A DNA stretch of 64,000 nucleotides from Microbacterium gallinarum (GCF_014837165.1 NZ_JACSPM010000001.1:215618-279617), one strand, 5' to 3'; positions 37,943 through 50,834 are shown, numbered from the stretch's first letter. Notes: generated by a model from the sequence alone, not told the origin. Program-made: numbers and translations.

Positions 37943-39244
37943 GTGTACCTCACCGGACGCACCCCGCTCCTCGTCGCCGTCGGCGTCGTGCCCGTCGTGC
38001 TGCTCTCGCTCGCCGGCGTGGACGCGTGGCTCGCGGCGTCGGGGTGGCTGGCCGTCTGCGTCATCGCCGTCCTGGCGGACGCCGCAGGCGCGCCCGACCC
38101 GCGCCAGGTGACGGTGGAGCGACGGATGCCGCGCCGCGTGCTGCTCGGCGAGCCTGCGGTCGCCGAGGTGGGTCTCCGCAATACGGGATCGCGCACGCTG
38201 CGCGGACGCTTCCGCGACGCGTGGCAGCCCACCGCGGGCGCGCCCTCCGAGCGCGTCCCCGTCGTGATCCCGCCCGGCGAGCGGCGCATGACGGCGATCC
38301 CGCTGATCCCCCGGCGTCGAGGCGAGCTGACGACCGCGTTCGTCGTCGTCCGTTCCGACGGACCCCTGCGGCTGGCCGGGCGCCAGGCGAAGATCGACGC
38401 GCGGGGGGCGATCCGGGTGCTGCCGCCGTTCACCGCCCGCCGTCACCTGCCCTCGCGCCTCGCCCGGCTGCGCGAGCTCGACGGCAACACCAGCGTCCAG
38501 GTGCGCGGTCAGGGCACCGAGTTCGACAGCCTTCGCGAGTACGTCCGCGGCGACGACGTGCGCGCGATCGACTGGCGCGCAACGGCCCGCTCGACGACGA
38601 CGATGCTGCGCACGTGGCGCCCGGAGCGCGACCGCCACGTCGTGATCGTCGTCGACACCGGACGCACGTCGGCCGCTCGCGTCGGCGACGGAGTGCGCCT
38701 GGATGCTGCGATGGAGGCCGCGCTGCTGCTCGCGGCGCTGGCGAACCGCGCGGGAGACCACACCCACCTGCTGATGTTCGACCGCGTGATCCGGGCACGG
38801 GTGACACGGGTCGACGGCCCGGCCCTGCTGCCGGCCCTCGTCGATGCCATGGCACCGGTCGAGCCGCAGCTCATCGACACCGACTGGGACGCCGCTTTCG
38901 CGCAGGTGCGCGCTCTGACGTCCCGTCCGTCGCTGGTCGTGCTGCTCACCGCGCAGGACGCCGCCGACGCCGCACGCGGGTTCCTCGGGTCGCTGCCGGG
39001 GCTCACCTCGCGCGCCCACGTCCTCGTGGGCACCGTCACCCAGGATGCTCCGCCCCGCGAGGAGCGGCCGGACGCGGCATCCGTCTACCGCGACGCAGCG
39101 GCCGAGAAGACCGCTCAGGATGCCGCGACCGTCGCCGCCGCGATCGGCCGGGCGGGCGCCGAGGCGATCGCCGACAGCCCGGAGCTTCTCCCCCCGCGCA
39201 TCGCCGACCGCTACCTGGCCCTGAAGGCGGCCGGCCGGCTCTGA
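37943..39244 (+). CDS. DUF58 domain protein, probable MoxR partner
   Basis: 433 aa, GTG start. Two N-terminal helices (about 8-48) precede a beta-rich region and the DUF58 signature FDSLREYVRGDDVRAIDWRATARS near 195-218. The C-terminal half has VWA-like features (VIVVDTGRTSAARVGDGVRLDAAM), with DTG in place of the DxS of a classic MIDAS. Last gene of the rightward operon. Confidence 0.92.
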   Translation: MYLTGRTPLLVAVGVVPVVLLSLAGVDAWLAASGWLAVCVIAVLADAAGAPDPRQVTVERRMPRRVLLGEPAVAEVGLRNTGSRTLRGRFRDAWQPTAGAPSERVPVVIPPGERRMTAIPLIPRRRGELTTAFVVVRSDGPLRLAGRQAKIDARGAIRVLPPFTARRHLPSRLARLRELDGNTSVQVRGQGTEFDSLREYVRGDDVRAIDWRATARSTTTMLRTWRPERDRHVVIVVDTGRTSAARVGDGVRLDAAMEAALLLAALANRAGDHTHLLMFDRVIRARVTRVDGPALLPALVDAMAPVEPQLIDTDWDAAFAQVRALTSRPSLVVLLTAQDAADAARGFLGSLPGLTSRAHVLVGTVTQDAPPREERPDAASVYRDAAAEKTAQDAATVAAAIGRAGAEAIADSPELLPPRIADRYLALKAAGRL

Positions 39245-39365
39245 TCGGCACTCGTTCTTCCCGCCACGGACGGCGACGTGACCCGACCCGAGGACACTCC
39301 GCCGCCGCTTCCTGGGAATCACCTGACAGTGGCGATACCCTCGCGACGAGGAAAGGGGTCTGTCC

Positions 39366-40154
39366 ATGTCCGACACCACCACCACGCCAACCACTGCGAA
39401 CAAGCTGGTCGCAGAGGCCCTGGGAACGTTCCTGCTCGTCTTCGGCTCCATCGGCGCGGCCCTGTTCGCGGCCGACTTCGGCACCGGGTCGAACGGCTCA
39501 TCGCTCGGCATCGGCTTCATCGGCGTCTCGCTGGCCTTCGGCCTGACGCTGCTCGCCGGCATCTACACCTGGGGTCCGATCTCGGGCGGGCACTTCAACC
39601 CGGCCGTGACCTTCGGGCTCGCCGCCGCGGGGCGCTTCCCGTGGAAGGACACCCCCGGCTATCTGATCGCGCAGATCGTCGGCGGCGCGCTGGCGACGAC
39701 GCTCATCGTGCTGATCGGCATCTTCGGCCCCTCGGGCTGGCTCGCCGCCGCGCAGGACGGCGGCTTCGCGAGCAACGGCTTCGGCGAGCAGTCGCCCGGC
39801 GGCTTCGGCCTGGGTGCCGCGATCGTGGCCGAGATCCTGTTCACGGCGGTCTTCCTGCTCGTGATCCTCGGTGTGACCCACCCGCAGCGCGGCACTGCCG
39901 GGTTCGCGGGTCTCGCCATCGGCCTCACCCTCACCTTCATCCACCTGGCGTCGATCCCGATCGACAACACCTCGGTGAACCCGGCGCGCTCGATCGCCAC
40001 GGCGATCTATGGCGGGCCGGCGGCCCTTGGCCAGCTGTGGGTGTTCATCGTGTTCCCGCTCGTCGGGGGCCTGCTCGCAGGATTCCTGCATCGCGCGCTG
40101 TTCGAGTCGAAGGGGTCCGTGCCGCCCGCCCCGGCGGAGGCGCGCGTCAAGTAA
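39366..40154 (+). CDS. aqpZ: Aquaporin Z-type water channel
   Basis: 262 aa, six helices, with both NPA boxes: HFNPAVTFG near residue 78 and SVNPARS near 207. The aromatic/arginine filter residues fit the water-specific subgroup (R after the second NPA). GAGGAAAGGGG precedes the ATG. Aquaporins pass water and, in several species, hydrogen peroxide; with katG and furA in the same block that second property is of interest but unproven here. Confidence 0.93.
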   Translation: MSDTTTTPTTANKLVAEALGTFLLVFGSIGAALFAADFGTGSNGSSLGIGFIGVSLAFGLTLLAGIYTWGPISGGHFNPAVTFGLAAAGRFPWKDTPGYLIAQIVGGALATTLIVLIGIFGPSGWLAAAQDGGFASNGFGEQSPGGFGLGAAIVAEILFTAVFLLVILGVTHPQRGTAGFAGLAIGLTLTFIHLASIPIDNTSVNPARSIATAIYGGPAALGQLWVFIVFPLVGGLLAGFLHRALFESKGSVPPAPAEARVK

Positions 40155-40169
40155 CCCGCGCACCAACGC

Positions 40170-40205
40170 CGAAGCGGCTCGTCCCGGGAGGGACGGGCCG
40201 CTTCG
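40170..40205 (+). terminator. Hairpin after aqpZ
   Basis: A 16-bp stem (40170-40185 with 40190-40205, one G-U pair) beginning CGAAGCGGC and a GGGA loop, 15 bases after the stop. Confidence 0.85.
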
Positions 40206-40223
40206 TCGTGTGCGCCCGCCGGC

Positions 40224-40261
40224 GCCTTAGGCGGACTGCGGCCGGGTGCGACGCCTAAGGC
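40224..40261. promoter_or_regulatory. Pair of GCCTWAGGC palindromes
   Basis: GCCTTAGGC (40224-40232) and GCCTAAGGC (40253-40261), each nearly palindromic, are 29 bp apart centre to centre and are also inverted copies of each other (10-bp arms). About three DNA turns separate them, which suits a dimeric regulator acting on the downstream small gene or the LuxR gene. Confidence 0.4.
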
Positions 40262-40373
40262 CCCGGAGCCGCCGGAACCTGGGCACAGTGCCGATCCGCG
40301 GGGTGCTCCTTAGAGAGGAATGTCTGTGTCATCGAACCCCGCCGGACACCCGGCCTCACCCCAGGAGCACATC

Positions 40374-40559
40374 ATGAACACGACCTTCTACTTCGAGACG
40401 ATGGCCCGCCAGCAGGAGCGCGAGGTCGCCGCCATGGCCGAGCTGCGTCGCCGGAGCGATGAGCGCGCCGCCGCAGACCGGAGCACCGCTCCCGCCACCG
40501 CCCGCCTCTTCGCCCGCGGCGCGCTGCGCCGGCTGCGGACCCGCCTGCAGACGGCCTGA
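40374..40559 (+). CDS. Small basic hypothetical protein
   Basis: 61 aa (MNTTFYFETMARQQEREVAAMAELRRRSDE..), helical and strongly basic at the C-terminus (ARGALRRLRTRLQTA). A good AGGAG ribosome site lies 6 bp before this ATG, better than for an in-frame start at 40320. It has no recognised domain and precedes the LuxR gene by 47 bp. Possibly a small stress protein; unknown. Confidence 0.55.
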   Translation: MNTTFYFETMARQQEREVAAMAELRRRSDERAAADRSTAPATARLFARGALRRLRTRLQTA

Positions 40560-40606
40560 GCTCCTTCGCCCTCCTCCCGCGGAAGGTCGACGTGCCACTA
40601 TCGAGT

Positions 40607-43447
40607 ATGGAATCCCCCGCGCGGACGAGCCTGGTCGGACGGGATGCCGAGATGCAGCGCCTCGCCGAGGCCTTCGCGCTGTCCGCCGGCGGTCAGCGCG
40701 CCGTGGTCGTCAGCGGCGAAGCGGGGATCGGCAAGTCGCGGCTGGTCACGGACTTCCTGTCGACGATCGGCGACGCAGCCGTCGTGACCGTCGGCTCCTG
40801 CTACGAGTCACAGGACATCGCGCCCTTCGTCCCGATTCGCCAGATCCTGCGGCAGCTGCCCGCCGCGGTCGGCGCCGAGGAGTGGGATGCCGCGATCGCC
40901 CCGGTCGCCCGGACCCTCGCCGGCCTCCTGCCCGTCGGGCTCGGGGCCGGCCTCGAACCCGATCTCTCCCCCGCGCGAGTCCACGAGGCCGTCGACCTCG
41001 TCTTCGAGGAGCTGTCGGCGACGCGTCCTCTCGTCGTCGTCATCGAGGATCTGCATTGGGTCGACACCTCGACCCTCGGCCTGCTCGGTGCGATCCTCCG
41101 CTACCGCACGTCAGGACGTCGCTTCCTGATCCTGACCTACCGGACCGACGACGTGCCACGCGGGCATCCGCTGCGCGGGTTCCTTCACGACGTGGACCGC
41201 GGTCGCCTCGCCACTCGCATCGAGCTCACGCCGCTCCCCCGCGATGCCGTGGCGCAGATGGCCGTCGAAGGTCGCGGACGCATGGCCGAGGCCCAGGAGC
41301 TGGACCGCCTCATCGAGCGCAGCGACGGCATCCCCTTCTTCATCGAAGAGCTGCTCGGCCTCGCCGACGGTCAGCTGGCCGACTCGCTCCGCGACGTGGT
41401 GCTCGCACGGTACGACCGCATGAGCGAAGGCACCAAGCGCGTGCTGCGCGTCCTCGCCATCGGCGAGAGCATCGATCACCGCGTGCTCGCCGGCGTGGCC
41501 GACGAGCTGGGGATCCCCGGCGACGCTTTCGAGGACGCACTGCGGGAGGCGGCGTCCGGCGGGATCATCACGGTCGCCGACGAGGCCTACCGATTCCGCC
41601 ATGCCCTGAGCCGCGAGGCCGTCGCCGACGAGATCCTCCCCGGCGAGAAGGACCGGCTGCACGCCGCGTATGCGAAGCGCCTCGACTTCGCGGCCGATCC
41701 TTCGGTGGCGAGCGAGGCCGCACGGCACTGGCTCGCCGCGCACGAGCCGGCTCTGGCCTTCGACGCCTACCTCGCGGCGCTGGACGACGCCCGCGCGACC
41801 TTCGGGTTCCGCGCGCAGTCGGCGATCCTGGAACGGCTCGTCGAGCTCTGGCCGCTCGTGCCGGACGCCGACGCGCGCAGCGGCGTGACGCGCGCACGCG
41901 CTGTCATCGCCGCCGCCGAGGCCGCCGATCGGGGCGGTCTCACGTCGCGCATCCGCCCGCTTCTCGACATCGCGGAGTCGCTCCTCGGCCCCGATGACGC
42001 ACGCGGACGCGGGGAGCTCCTGCTGCTGACGCACTCGCAGGCCGTCTCGAGCGGGCGCGTCACCGAGACGATCGCCGCCGGACTCGAAGCCCTCGACCTG
42101 CTCGCGGCCTTCGAGGATGCGGCTGCGATCGCGGCGAGGGCGCGGGTCCACGGCAACCTCGGCGGTCTCCCGTCCGAGGCGTTCGCCGATGGCGCGGCGC
42201 ACGCCGCGCGGGCGCGGGCCTTCGCCGCCCAGCTCGGCGACAGCGATCTCGAGGCCTATGTGCGCTCGTCGCTCGCCGTCGACGCGATCGAGGCCGGCGA
42301 CGAGCGGGTTCCCCTCGACCTGCGCGACTTCGTGCGGTCGACCTCGTTCGTCTCGCCCGAAGCGGAGCTCCGTCTGACGCTCAACACCGTGGACGGGCTG
42401 CATCGCGTGGGTCGGTTCGCCGAGGCGGCCGAGCTCGGTCGCAACGGTGTCGCTCGAGCCGAGGAGCTGCAGCACGGCCGCACCTGGGGAACTCTCATCA
42501 GCGGGAATCTCGCCGATTCGCTGGCCGCCGTCGGAGCGCTCGACGACGCCCGCCCGTTCGCAGAGCGCACGCTCGGTCTGGCACCGGCCCTCGACTTCGC
42601 CGCCTACGGACTGCGTCAGCTCGTCCGCCTCGAGGTGCTCGCCGACCGGCTCGACCACGCGGCCTCGCTGCTCGACGTGCATGCCGATCTCGTGCGCCAC
42701 CCCGAGCTCAGCGAGGAGGAGACGCGCGGGCTCCGGATCGCCCGCGCCGAACTGGCGGTCGCACGCGGCGAGCAGGACGTCGCGTGGGACGAGCTGCGGC
42801 CTCTCTCCGACGACCTCTCGAACGACTTCCCCGCCTCCGAGGCGATGTACCCGCTGTTCGCGGCGTGCGAGATCGCCGCCGCACGGCGTGCTGCCGGCGC
42901 CCGCGTCGACGAGGCCGTCGGCCTCGCACACGAGGCGCTCGCGATCATGCCGCCGACTCCGCGCACGGCACGCTGGCGCGCCGTGACCGACGCGTACGCC
43001 GCGCCGACGGCCGATAACTGGTCGCGTGCGGTCGACGCCGCGGACCACGCCTCGGTGCATCGCTGGATGCTCGCACCGGTGATCCTGCACCATGCGGCAG
43101 CGCTCGCGGCCGACGGCGAGCGCGCACCCGCGCGAGCGGCCGCCGAGCGAGCACTGGGCGTCGCCCGGAGCATCGGAGCCGCGCGCGACGTCCGGCGCGC
43201 GCGCGAGCTGCAGGCACGCCTGACCGGCGGGGGCTCGCGGGGCGGCCTCCTCACCCCGCGTGAGCGCGACGTGCTGCTCCTGCTGCGCGAGGGCCTCACG
43301 AATCGGCAGATCGGCGCGCGGCTCTACATGAGCCCGAAGACCGCGAGCGTCCATGTGACCGCTCTGCTGCGCAAGCTCGAGGTGTCGTCGCGCACCGAGG
43401 CCGCCGTTCGCGCGGGGAGCCTCCTCGACGACCCCGCCGGCGAGTAG
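40607..43447 (+). CDS. LuxR-family regulator with N-terminal AAA ATPase (LAL type)
   Basis: 946 aa. An AAA_16 module (GEAGIGKSRL near residue 38; VVVIEDLHWVDTSTLGLLG) is followed by helical TPR-like repeats and a C-terminal LuxR HTH (LTPRERDVLLLLREGLTNRQIGARLYMSPKTASVHVTALLRKLEVSSRTEAA, about 885-935). LAL regulators respond to unknown ligands through the ATPase. The ATG at MESPART was taken; a GTG five codons upstream is also possible. It ends at the strong terminator before convergent katG. Target unknown; the neighbours suggest osmotic or oxidative stress. Confidence 0.92.
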   Translation: MESPARTSLVGRDAEMQRLAEAFALSAGGQRAVVVSGEAGIGKSRLVTDFLSTIGDAAVVTVGSCYESQDIAPFVPIRQILRQLPAAVGAEEWDAAIAPVARTLAGLLPVGLGAGLEPDLSPARVHEAVDLVFEELSATRPLVVVIEDLHWVDTSTLGLLGAILRYRTSGRRFLILTYRTDDVPRGHPLRGFLHDVDRGRLATRIELTPLPRDAVAQMAVEGRGRMAEAQELDRLIERSDGIPFFIEELLGLADGQLADSLRDVVLARYDRMSEGTKRVLRVLAIGESIDHRVLAGVADELGIPGDAFEDALREAASGGIITVADEAYRFRHALSREAVADEILPGEKDRLHAAYAKRLDFAADPSVASEAARHWLAAHEPALAFDAYLAALDDARATFGFRAQSAILERLVELWPLVPDADARSGVTRARAVIAAAEAADRGGLTSRIRPLLDIAESLLGPDDARGRGELLLLTHSQAVSSGRVTETIAAGLEALDLLAAFEDAAAIAARARVHGNLGGLPSEAFADGAAHAARARAFAAQLGDSDLEAYVRSSLAVDAIEAGDERVPLDLRDFVRSTSFVSPEAELRLTLNTVDGLHRVGRFAEAAELGRNGVARAEELQHGRTWGTLISGNLADSLAAVGALDDARPFAERTLGLAPALDFAAYGLRQLVRLEVLADRLDHAASLLDVHADLVRHPELSEEETRGLRIARAELAVARGEQDVAWDELRPLSDDLSNDFPASEAMYPLFAACEIAAARRAAGARVDEAVGLAHEALAIMPPTPRTARWRAVTDAYAAPTADNWSRAVDAADHASVHRWMLAPVILHHAAALAADGERAPARAAAERALGVARSIGAARDVRRARELQARLTGGGSRGGLLTPRERDVLLLLREGLTNRQIGARLYMSPKTASVHVTALLRKLEVSSRTEAAVRAGSLLDDPAGE

Positions 43448-43464
43448 CGACCGCGCGGAACGCG

Positions 43465-43498
43465 GAAGCGGCCCGCCCCCGGGGGGGCGGGCCGCTTC
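43465..43498. terminator. Bidirectional hairpin between LuxR gene and katG
   Basis: A perfect 15-bp GC-rich stem (GAAGCGGCCCGCCCC at 43465-43479, inverse at 43484-43498) with a 4-base loop. The GAAGCGGC start is the same as in the aqpZ terminator. Confidence 0.85.
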
Positions 43499-43516
43499 GT
43501 CGCTCTGGCGGGAGGG

Positions 43517-45859
<2,343 letters not shown>

Positions 45860-46300
45860 TCAGCGGGATGCCGCGGCACAGGCCGGGCAGACCCCCCAGA
45901 ACGTCACCTCGGCGACGCTGACGGCGTACCCGTGGGCGTCGGAGGGCGTGAGGCAGGGAGCGGCGCCGACCGTGCAGTCGACGTCTTCGACCGCGCCGCA
46001 CTCGGCGCAGACGAGGTGGTGATGGTTGTCGTCGACGCGCAGCTCGAAGAGACCGGGGCGGCCGGCCGGTTCGATGCGCCGGACGAGACCGGCTTCGACG
46101 AAATCGCCGAGTGCGTTGTACACGGACTGCAGGCTCGTGTTCGGAACCGTCCTCGCGACGAGGGTGAACAGCTCGTCCGCGCTCGCATGCGGTCGCTCGC
46201 GCACGGCGTCGAGCACGGCGCGGCGGGAGTCCGTCACGCGCAGGCCCGCCGAGCGGATCCGCTCCCCCGCGTCGTGCGCGGTGGAGCGGAGCGAGGTCAT
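45860..46300 (-). CDS. furA: Fur-family peroxide regulator FurA/CatR
   Basis: 146 aa. N-terminal winged helix (LRVTDSRRAVLDAVRERPHASADELFTLVART..SVYNALGDFVEAGLVRRIE), a regulatory histidine cluster (DDNHHHLVCAEC) and two CxxC zinc pairs (CAEC and CPAC). FurA/CatR proteins repress katG and themselves, and lose DNA binding when iron-bound histidine is oxidised by peroxide. An ideal palindrome and a leaderless-type -10 sit immediately upstream. Confidence 0.94.
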   Translation of the reverse strand: MTSLRSTAHDAGERIRSAGLRVTDSRRAVLDAVRERPHASADELFTLVARTVPNTSLQSVYNALGDFVEAGLVRRIEPAGRPGLFELRVDDNHHHLVCAECGAVEDVDCTVGAAPCLTPSDAHGYAVSVAEVTFWGVCPACAAASR

Positions 46301-46306
46301 GCATCC

Positions 46307-46312
46307 ACCTTA
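46307..46312 (-). promoter_or_regulatory. -10 hexamer, leaderless furA transcript
   Basis: TAAGGT, 6 bp before the ATG; 3 bp from the palindrome that would block it. Confidence 0.6.
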
Positions 46313-46315
46313 CCC

Positions 46316-46336
46316 TCTTTTGAGGGATTCAAAAGA
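46316..46336. promoter_or_regulatory. FurA operator candidate
   Basis: TCTTTTGA (46316-46323) and TCAAAAGA (46329-46336), perfectly inverted with a 5-bp spacer; a 21-bp AT-rich palindrome in otherwise GC-rich DNA, just upstream of the -10 of furA. Confidence 0.75.
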
Positions 46337-46348
46337 CGAGCGGATGCC

Positions 46349-47344
46349 TCACCCGGCGACGAGCGTCGGAGTCCCCGCCTCGTACTCCGTGAGGTCGCCG
46401 GTCTCACCGCGGCGGTGCGCGCGACCGCCTACGACGATCATGTAGGCCAGGAACAGCACGAGCGCGAGGGCGCCGATGCCGATCTTCACGGGCCACGGCC
46501 ACGGCTGCGCCGTGACGAAGCCCTCGATGGCGCCTGCGACGGCCAGCCACAGCACGAGGCCGATCGCGATCGTCGCGAGCGAGCGACCGGCCGAGGCGAT
46601 CGCCTCCCCGCGCGTGCGGCGGCCCGGCGCGACCCACGCCCAGAAGATGCCGAGGCCTGCGGCCGCCGAGACGAACAGGCACGTCAGCTCGAGCAGGCCG
46701 TGGGGAAGGATGTACAGCAGGAAGACGTCGCCGCGGCCGAAAGCGAGCATGACCGCCGCCGCGGTGCCCACGCTGACGGCGTTGGCCACGAGCACCATCA
46801 CCGGCCAGAAGCCCGTGATGCCGAAGATCACGCATTGAACGGCGAGCCAGGCGTTGTTGGTCCACACGGTGCCCGCGAACGTCGCCGGATGCTTCTCGCT
46901 GTAGTAGTCCGTGAAGTCGCCTTCGGCGTACTGCTCGAGCTGGAGCCGGTTGCCCAGTGCCGCGACGAGCGCGGGATCGCCGGAGATCCAGAACGCGACG
47001 ACGGTGCCCACGAGGAGGAACCCGAGCGCGATCACGAGAGTTCCCCACCGCACGCGGTACAGTGCCGCGGGCAGCTGGAGTGCGAAGAACCGGGGGATCT
47101 GTCGCAGCACGTTCTCGGGCGCCCCGGTCAGCCGCAGCCGGGCGCGCGCCAGCATGGTCGAGATGTGGTCGCCCTGGATGCTGCGCCCCGCCGACGTCTT
47201 CGCGTCAGCCAGATCGGCCGAGGCGGCGCGATAGCGGTCGACCAGTTCGTCGACCTCCGCGCCGGTCAGCCGCCGAGCGCGGCTGAGCTCGTCGAGACGC
47301 TCCCATTCCGCCCGTCTCGCGGCGGTCAGGGCGTCGAGATCCAT
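46349..47344 (-). CDS. SpoIIM family membrane protein
   Basis: 331 aa. An N-terminal helical region (1-100) is followed by five to six transmembrane segments with the SpoIIM/DUF95 signature FTDYYSEKHPATFAGTVWTNNAWLAVQCVIFGITGFWPV. In Bacillus SpoIIM takes part in septal peptidoglycan removal; actinobacterial homologues occur next to RDD, DUF58 and MoxR genes. Start codon ATG is 7 bp after TACAGT. It is divergent from the RDD gene 16 bp away. Confidence 0.9.
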   Translation of the reverse strand: MDLDALTAARRAEWERLDELSRARRLTGAEVDELVDRYRAASADLADAKTSAGRSIQGDHISTMLARARLRLTGAPENVLRQIPRFFALQLPAALYRVRWGTLVIALGFLLVGTVVAFWISGDPALVAALGNRLQLEQYAEGDFTDYYSEKHPATFAGTVWTNNAWLAVQCVIFGITGFWPVMVLVANAVSVGTAAAVMLAFGRGDVFLLYILPHGLLELTCLFVSAAAGLGIFWAWVAPGRRTRGEAIASAGRSLATIAIGLVLWLAVAGAIEGFVTAQPWPWPVKIGIGALALVLFLAYMIVVGGRAHRRGETGDLTEYEAGTPTLVAG

Positions 47345-47351
47345 GTGCTTC

Positions 47352-47357
47352 ACTGTA
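47352..47357 (-). promoter_or_regulatory. -10 hexamer, leaderless SpoIIM transcript
   Basis: TACAGT, 7 bp before the ATG. Confidence 0.45.
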
Positions 47358-47360
47358 CCC

Positions 47361-48206
47361 ATGACCGACGTCCGCCCGACGATCATCGACATCCACCAGG
47401 ACGAGGTGCTCACGGGCGAAGCCGTCGCGCTGGACGTGCAGCCGATCGGGTACTTCCTGCGCGCGCTCGGCGTGCTGATCGACATGCTGCTCGGCGTGGC
47501 GCTGTTCCTTCTCCTGCTCCTCATCGTCGAATGGCTCGACGGTCAGGGCGCGCTCCCTCCGGACTCGGCGCCGATCCTGACGATCGCGATCATCGTCGTG
47601 GTGACGGTCGTGGTGCCGACGGTCGTCGAGACGACCTCGCGCGGCCGCAGTCTCGGGAAGCTCGCCGTGGGCGGGCGTATCGTCCGCACCGACGGCGGCG
47701 CCGCAGGATTCCGCCACGCGCTCATCCGCGCCCTCATCGGCGTGTTCGAGCTCTGGCTCACCTTCGGCGCCGTGGCCGCGCTCGTCGGAGCGTTCACACC
47801 GCGCTCGCAGCGCCTGGGCGACCTGATGGCCGGCACCTACTCCGAGCGCACCCGCACCCCCCGCCTCCCGCCGGCGCCGTTCGACACCCCGCCCCCGCTC
47901 GTCGCGTGGGCGGAGACCGCCGATGTCGCTCGCCTGCCCGAGCGCCTCGCGCGGCGGCTGGCGCAGTTCGGCCAGTCCGCGCGCAACATGGAGCCGTCGG
48001 CCCGGGCGCGGGTCGCGGCATCCCTCGCCGCCGAGGCGTCGCTGCACGTGTCGCCCGTCCCCGCGGTCGACCCCGAGACGCTGATCATGGGCGTCGTCGC
48101 GCTCCGCCGTCAGCGCGAGCTGCGCGCCCTCGAGCTCGAGCGCGATCGCGTCGCCGCGCTCACCGGCACGACGCCCGCCGCACCGAGGGGCTTCCCGGCG
48201 CGCTGA
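47361..48206 (+). CDS. RDD family membrane protein
   Basis: 281 aa. The RDD domain (residues about 25-150) begins LRALGVLIDMLLG and includes TSRGRSLGKLAVGGRIVRTDGG and RSQRLGDLMAGT, with three to four helices. A 130-residue cytoplasmic extension (ARRLAQFGQSARNMEPSARARVAASL) follows, helical and not assignable. RDD proteins have been linked to ion or osmolyte transport but roles vary. Convergent with ahcY, 4 bp apart. Confidence 0.88.
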   Translation: MTDVRPTIIDIHQDEVLTGEAVALDVQPIGYFLRALGVLIDMLLGVALFLLLLLIVEWLDGQGALPPDSAPILTIAIIVVVTVVVPTVVETTSRGRSLGKLAVGGRIVRTDGGAAGFRHALIRALIGVFELWLTFGAVAALVGAFTPRSQRLGDLMAGTYSERTRTPRLPPAPFDTPPPLVAWAETADVARLPERLARRLAQFGQSARNMEPSARARVAASLAAEASLHVSPVPAVDPETLIMGVVALRRQRELRALELERDRVAALTGTTPAAPRGFPAR

Positions 48207-48210
48207 GGCG

Positions 48211-49686
48211 TCAGTACCGGTAGTGGTCGAGCTTGTACGGCCCCTCGACCGGAACGCCGATGTACGCGGCCTGCTCGGGTGTGAGGACGGTGAGGTCCAC
48301 GCCGAGCGCGGCGAGGTGCAGCCGGGCCACCTTCTCGTCGAGGGTCTTGGGGAGCGTGTAGACGCCGATCGGATACGCGTCCGGGCGGGTGTACAGCTCG
48401 AGCTGGGCCAGCACCTGGTTGGTGAACGACGCGCTCATCACGAACGAGGGGTGGCCGGTCGCGTTGCCGAGGTTCATGAGGCGGCCTTCGCTGAGCACCA
48501 GCACGCTGCGGCCGTTCGGCAGGCGCCACTCGTGCACCTGCGGCTTGATCTCGATGCGCTCGGCCCCCTCGACCGCCGCCAGACCCGCCATGTCGATCTC
48601 GTCGTCGAAGTGGCCCACGTTCGCGACGATCGCGAGGTGCTTGAGACCCAGGATGTGCTCCGGCGTGACGACCCGCGTGTTCCCGGTACCCGTGATCACC
48701 ATGTCGACCTCGCCCAGGACGGACTCGAGCCGCGCGACCTGGAAACCGTCCATCGCCGCCTGGAGCGCGCAGATCGGGTCGACTTCGCCCACGATCACGC
48801 GTGCACCCTGACCCCGCAGAGCCTCGGCCGCACCCTTGCCCACGTCGCCGTAGCCGGCGACGAACGCGACCTTGCCGCCGATCAGCACGTCCGTCGCGCG
48901 GTTGAGCCCGTCGGGCAGCGAATGGCGGATGCCGTAGGTGTTGTCGAACTTCGACTTGGTCACCGAGTCGTTCACGTTGATCGCGGGGAAGAGCAGCCGG
49001 CCGGCGGCGGCGAGCTCGTAGAGACGGTGAACGCCGGTCGTGGTCTCCTCGGTCACGCCGATGAGGCCCTGCGCCATGCGCGTGAAGCGCTGCGGATCGG
49101 CACCCAGGCTCGCCCGCAGCGTGTCGAGCACGATGCGGTACTCCTCGGAGTCGCCGGGCGCGGCATCCGGAACCGCCCCTTCCCGCTCGAACTGGACGCC
49201 TTTGTGCACCAGCAGGGTCGCATCGCCGCCGTCGTCGAGGATCAGATTCGGGCCGTCGGCGCCCTCGGCGCTCCAGTCGAAGATGCGGTCGGCCAGTCGC
49301 CAGTACTCCTCGAGCGTCTCGCCCTTCCACGCGAACACCGGAACGCCCGCGGGCGCGTCGACGGTGCCCGCCGGACCGACGACGACCGCGGCCGCCGCTT
49401 CGTCCTGCGTCGAGAAGATGTTGCAGCTCGCCCAGCGCACCTGGGCGCCGAGAGCCACGAGCGTCTCGATGAGCACGGCCGTCTGCACCGTCATGTGGAG
49501 CGAGCCGGCGATGCGAGCTCCGGCGAGCGGCTGCTGCGGGCCGTACTCCTCGCGCAGGGCCATGAGGCCGGGCATCTCGTTCTCGGCGAGACGCAGCTGG
49601 TGCCGCCCCGCCTCGGCGAGGGCGAGGTCGGCGACCTCGAAGTCGAGCGTGCGGACGGCGGCGGTGGCGGGCGACTCGGTCGTCAT
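48211..49686 (-). CDS. ahcY: S-adenosylhomocysteinase
   Basis: 491 aa. NAD-dependent hydrolysis of S-adenosylhomocysteine to adenosine and homocysteine, which relieves product inhibition of methyltransferases. Visible: [39 protein letters not shown], the NAD Rossmann [20 protein letters not shown] near residue 285, and the C-terminal KLDHYRY. Length and the insert near 140-190 are those of actinobacterial enzymes (mycobacterial sahH). Confidence 0.96.
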   Translation of the reverse strand: MTTESPATAAVRTLDFEVADLALAEAGRHQLRLAENEMPGLMALREEYGPQQPLAGARIAGSLHMTVQTAVLIETLVALGAQVRWASCNIFSTQDEAAAAVVVGPAGTVDAPAGVPVFAWKGETLEEYWRLADRIFDWSAEGADGPNLILDDGGDATLLVHKGVQFEREGAVPDAAPGDSEEYRIVLDTLRASLGADPQRFTRMAQGLIGVTEETTTGVHRLYELAAAGRLLFPAINVNDSVTKSKFDNTYGIRHSLPDGLNRATDVLIGGKVAFVAGYGDVGKGAAEALRGQGARVIVGEVDPICALQAAMDGFQVARLESVLGEVDMVITGTGNTRVVTPEHILGLKHLAIVANVGHFDDEIDMAGLAAVEGAERIEIKPQVHEWRLPNGRSVLVLSEGRLMNLGNATGHPSFVMSASFTNQVLAQLELYTRPDAYPIGVYTLPKTLDEKVARLHLAALGVDLTVLTPEQAAYIGVPVEGPYKLDHYRY

Positions 49687-49775
49687 GCGCCCATTCTCGC
49701 ACCCGGCACGCGGCGCGCCACCGCGCGGGCGCGGCCCGCGAGCCCGCGCGACGCCTGTGCGTCAGCTCTTTCGGA

Positions 49776-50834
<1,059 letters not shown>

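Noticed and set aside
40224-40261. DtxR/IdeR iron box
   Set aside because: TTAGG and CCTAA are present but about 20 bp apart, whereas the family site has them within a 19-bp palindrome.
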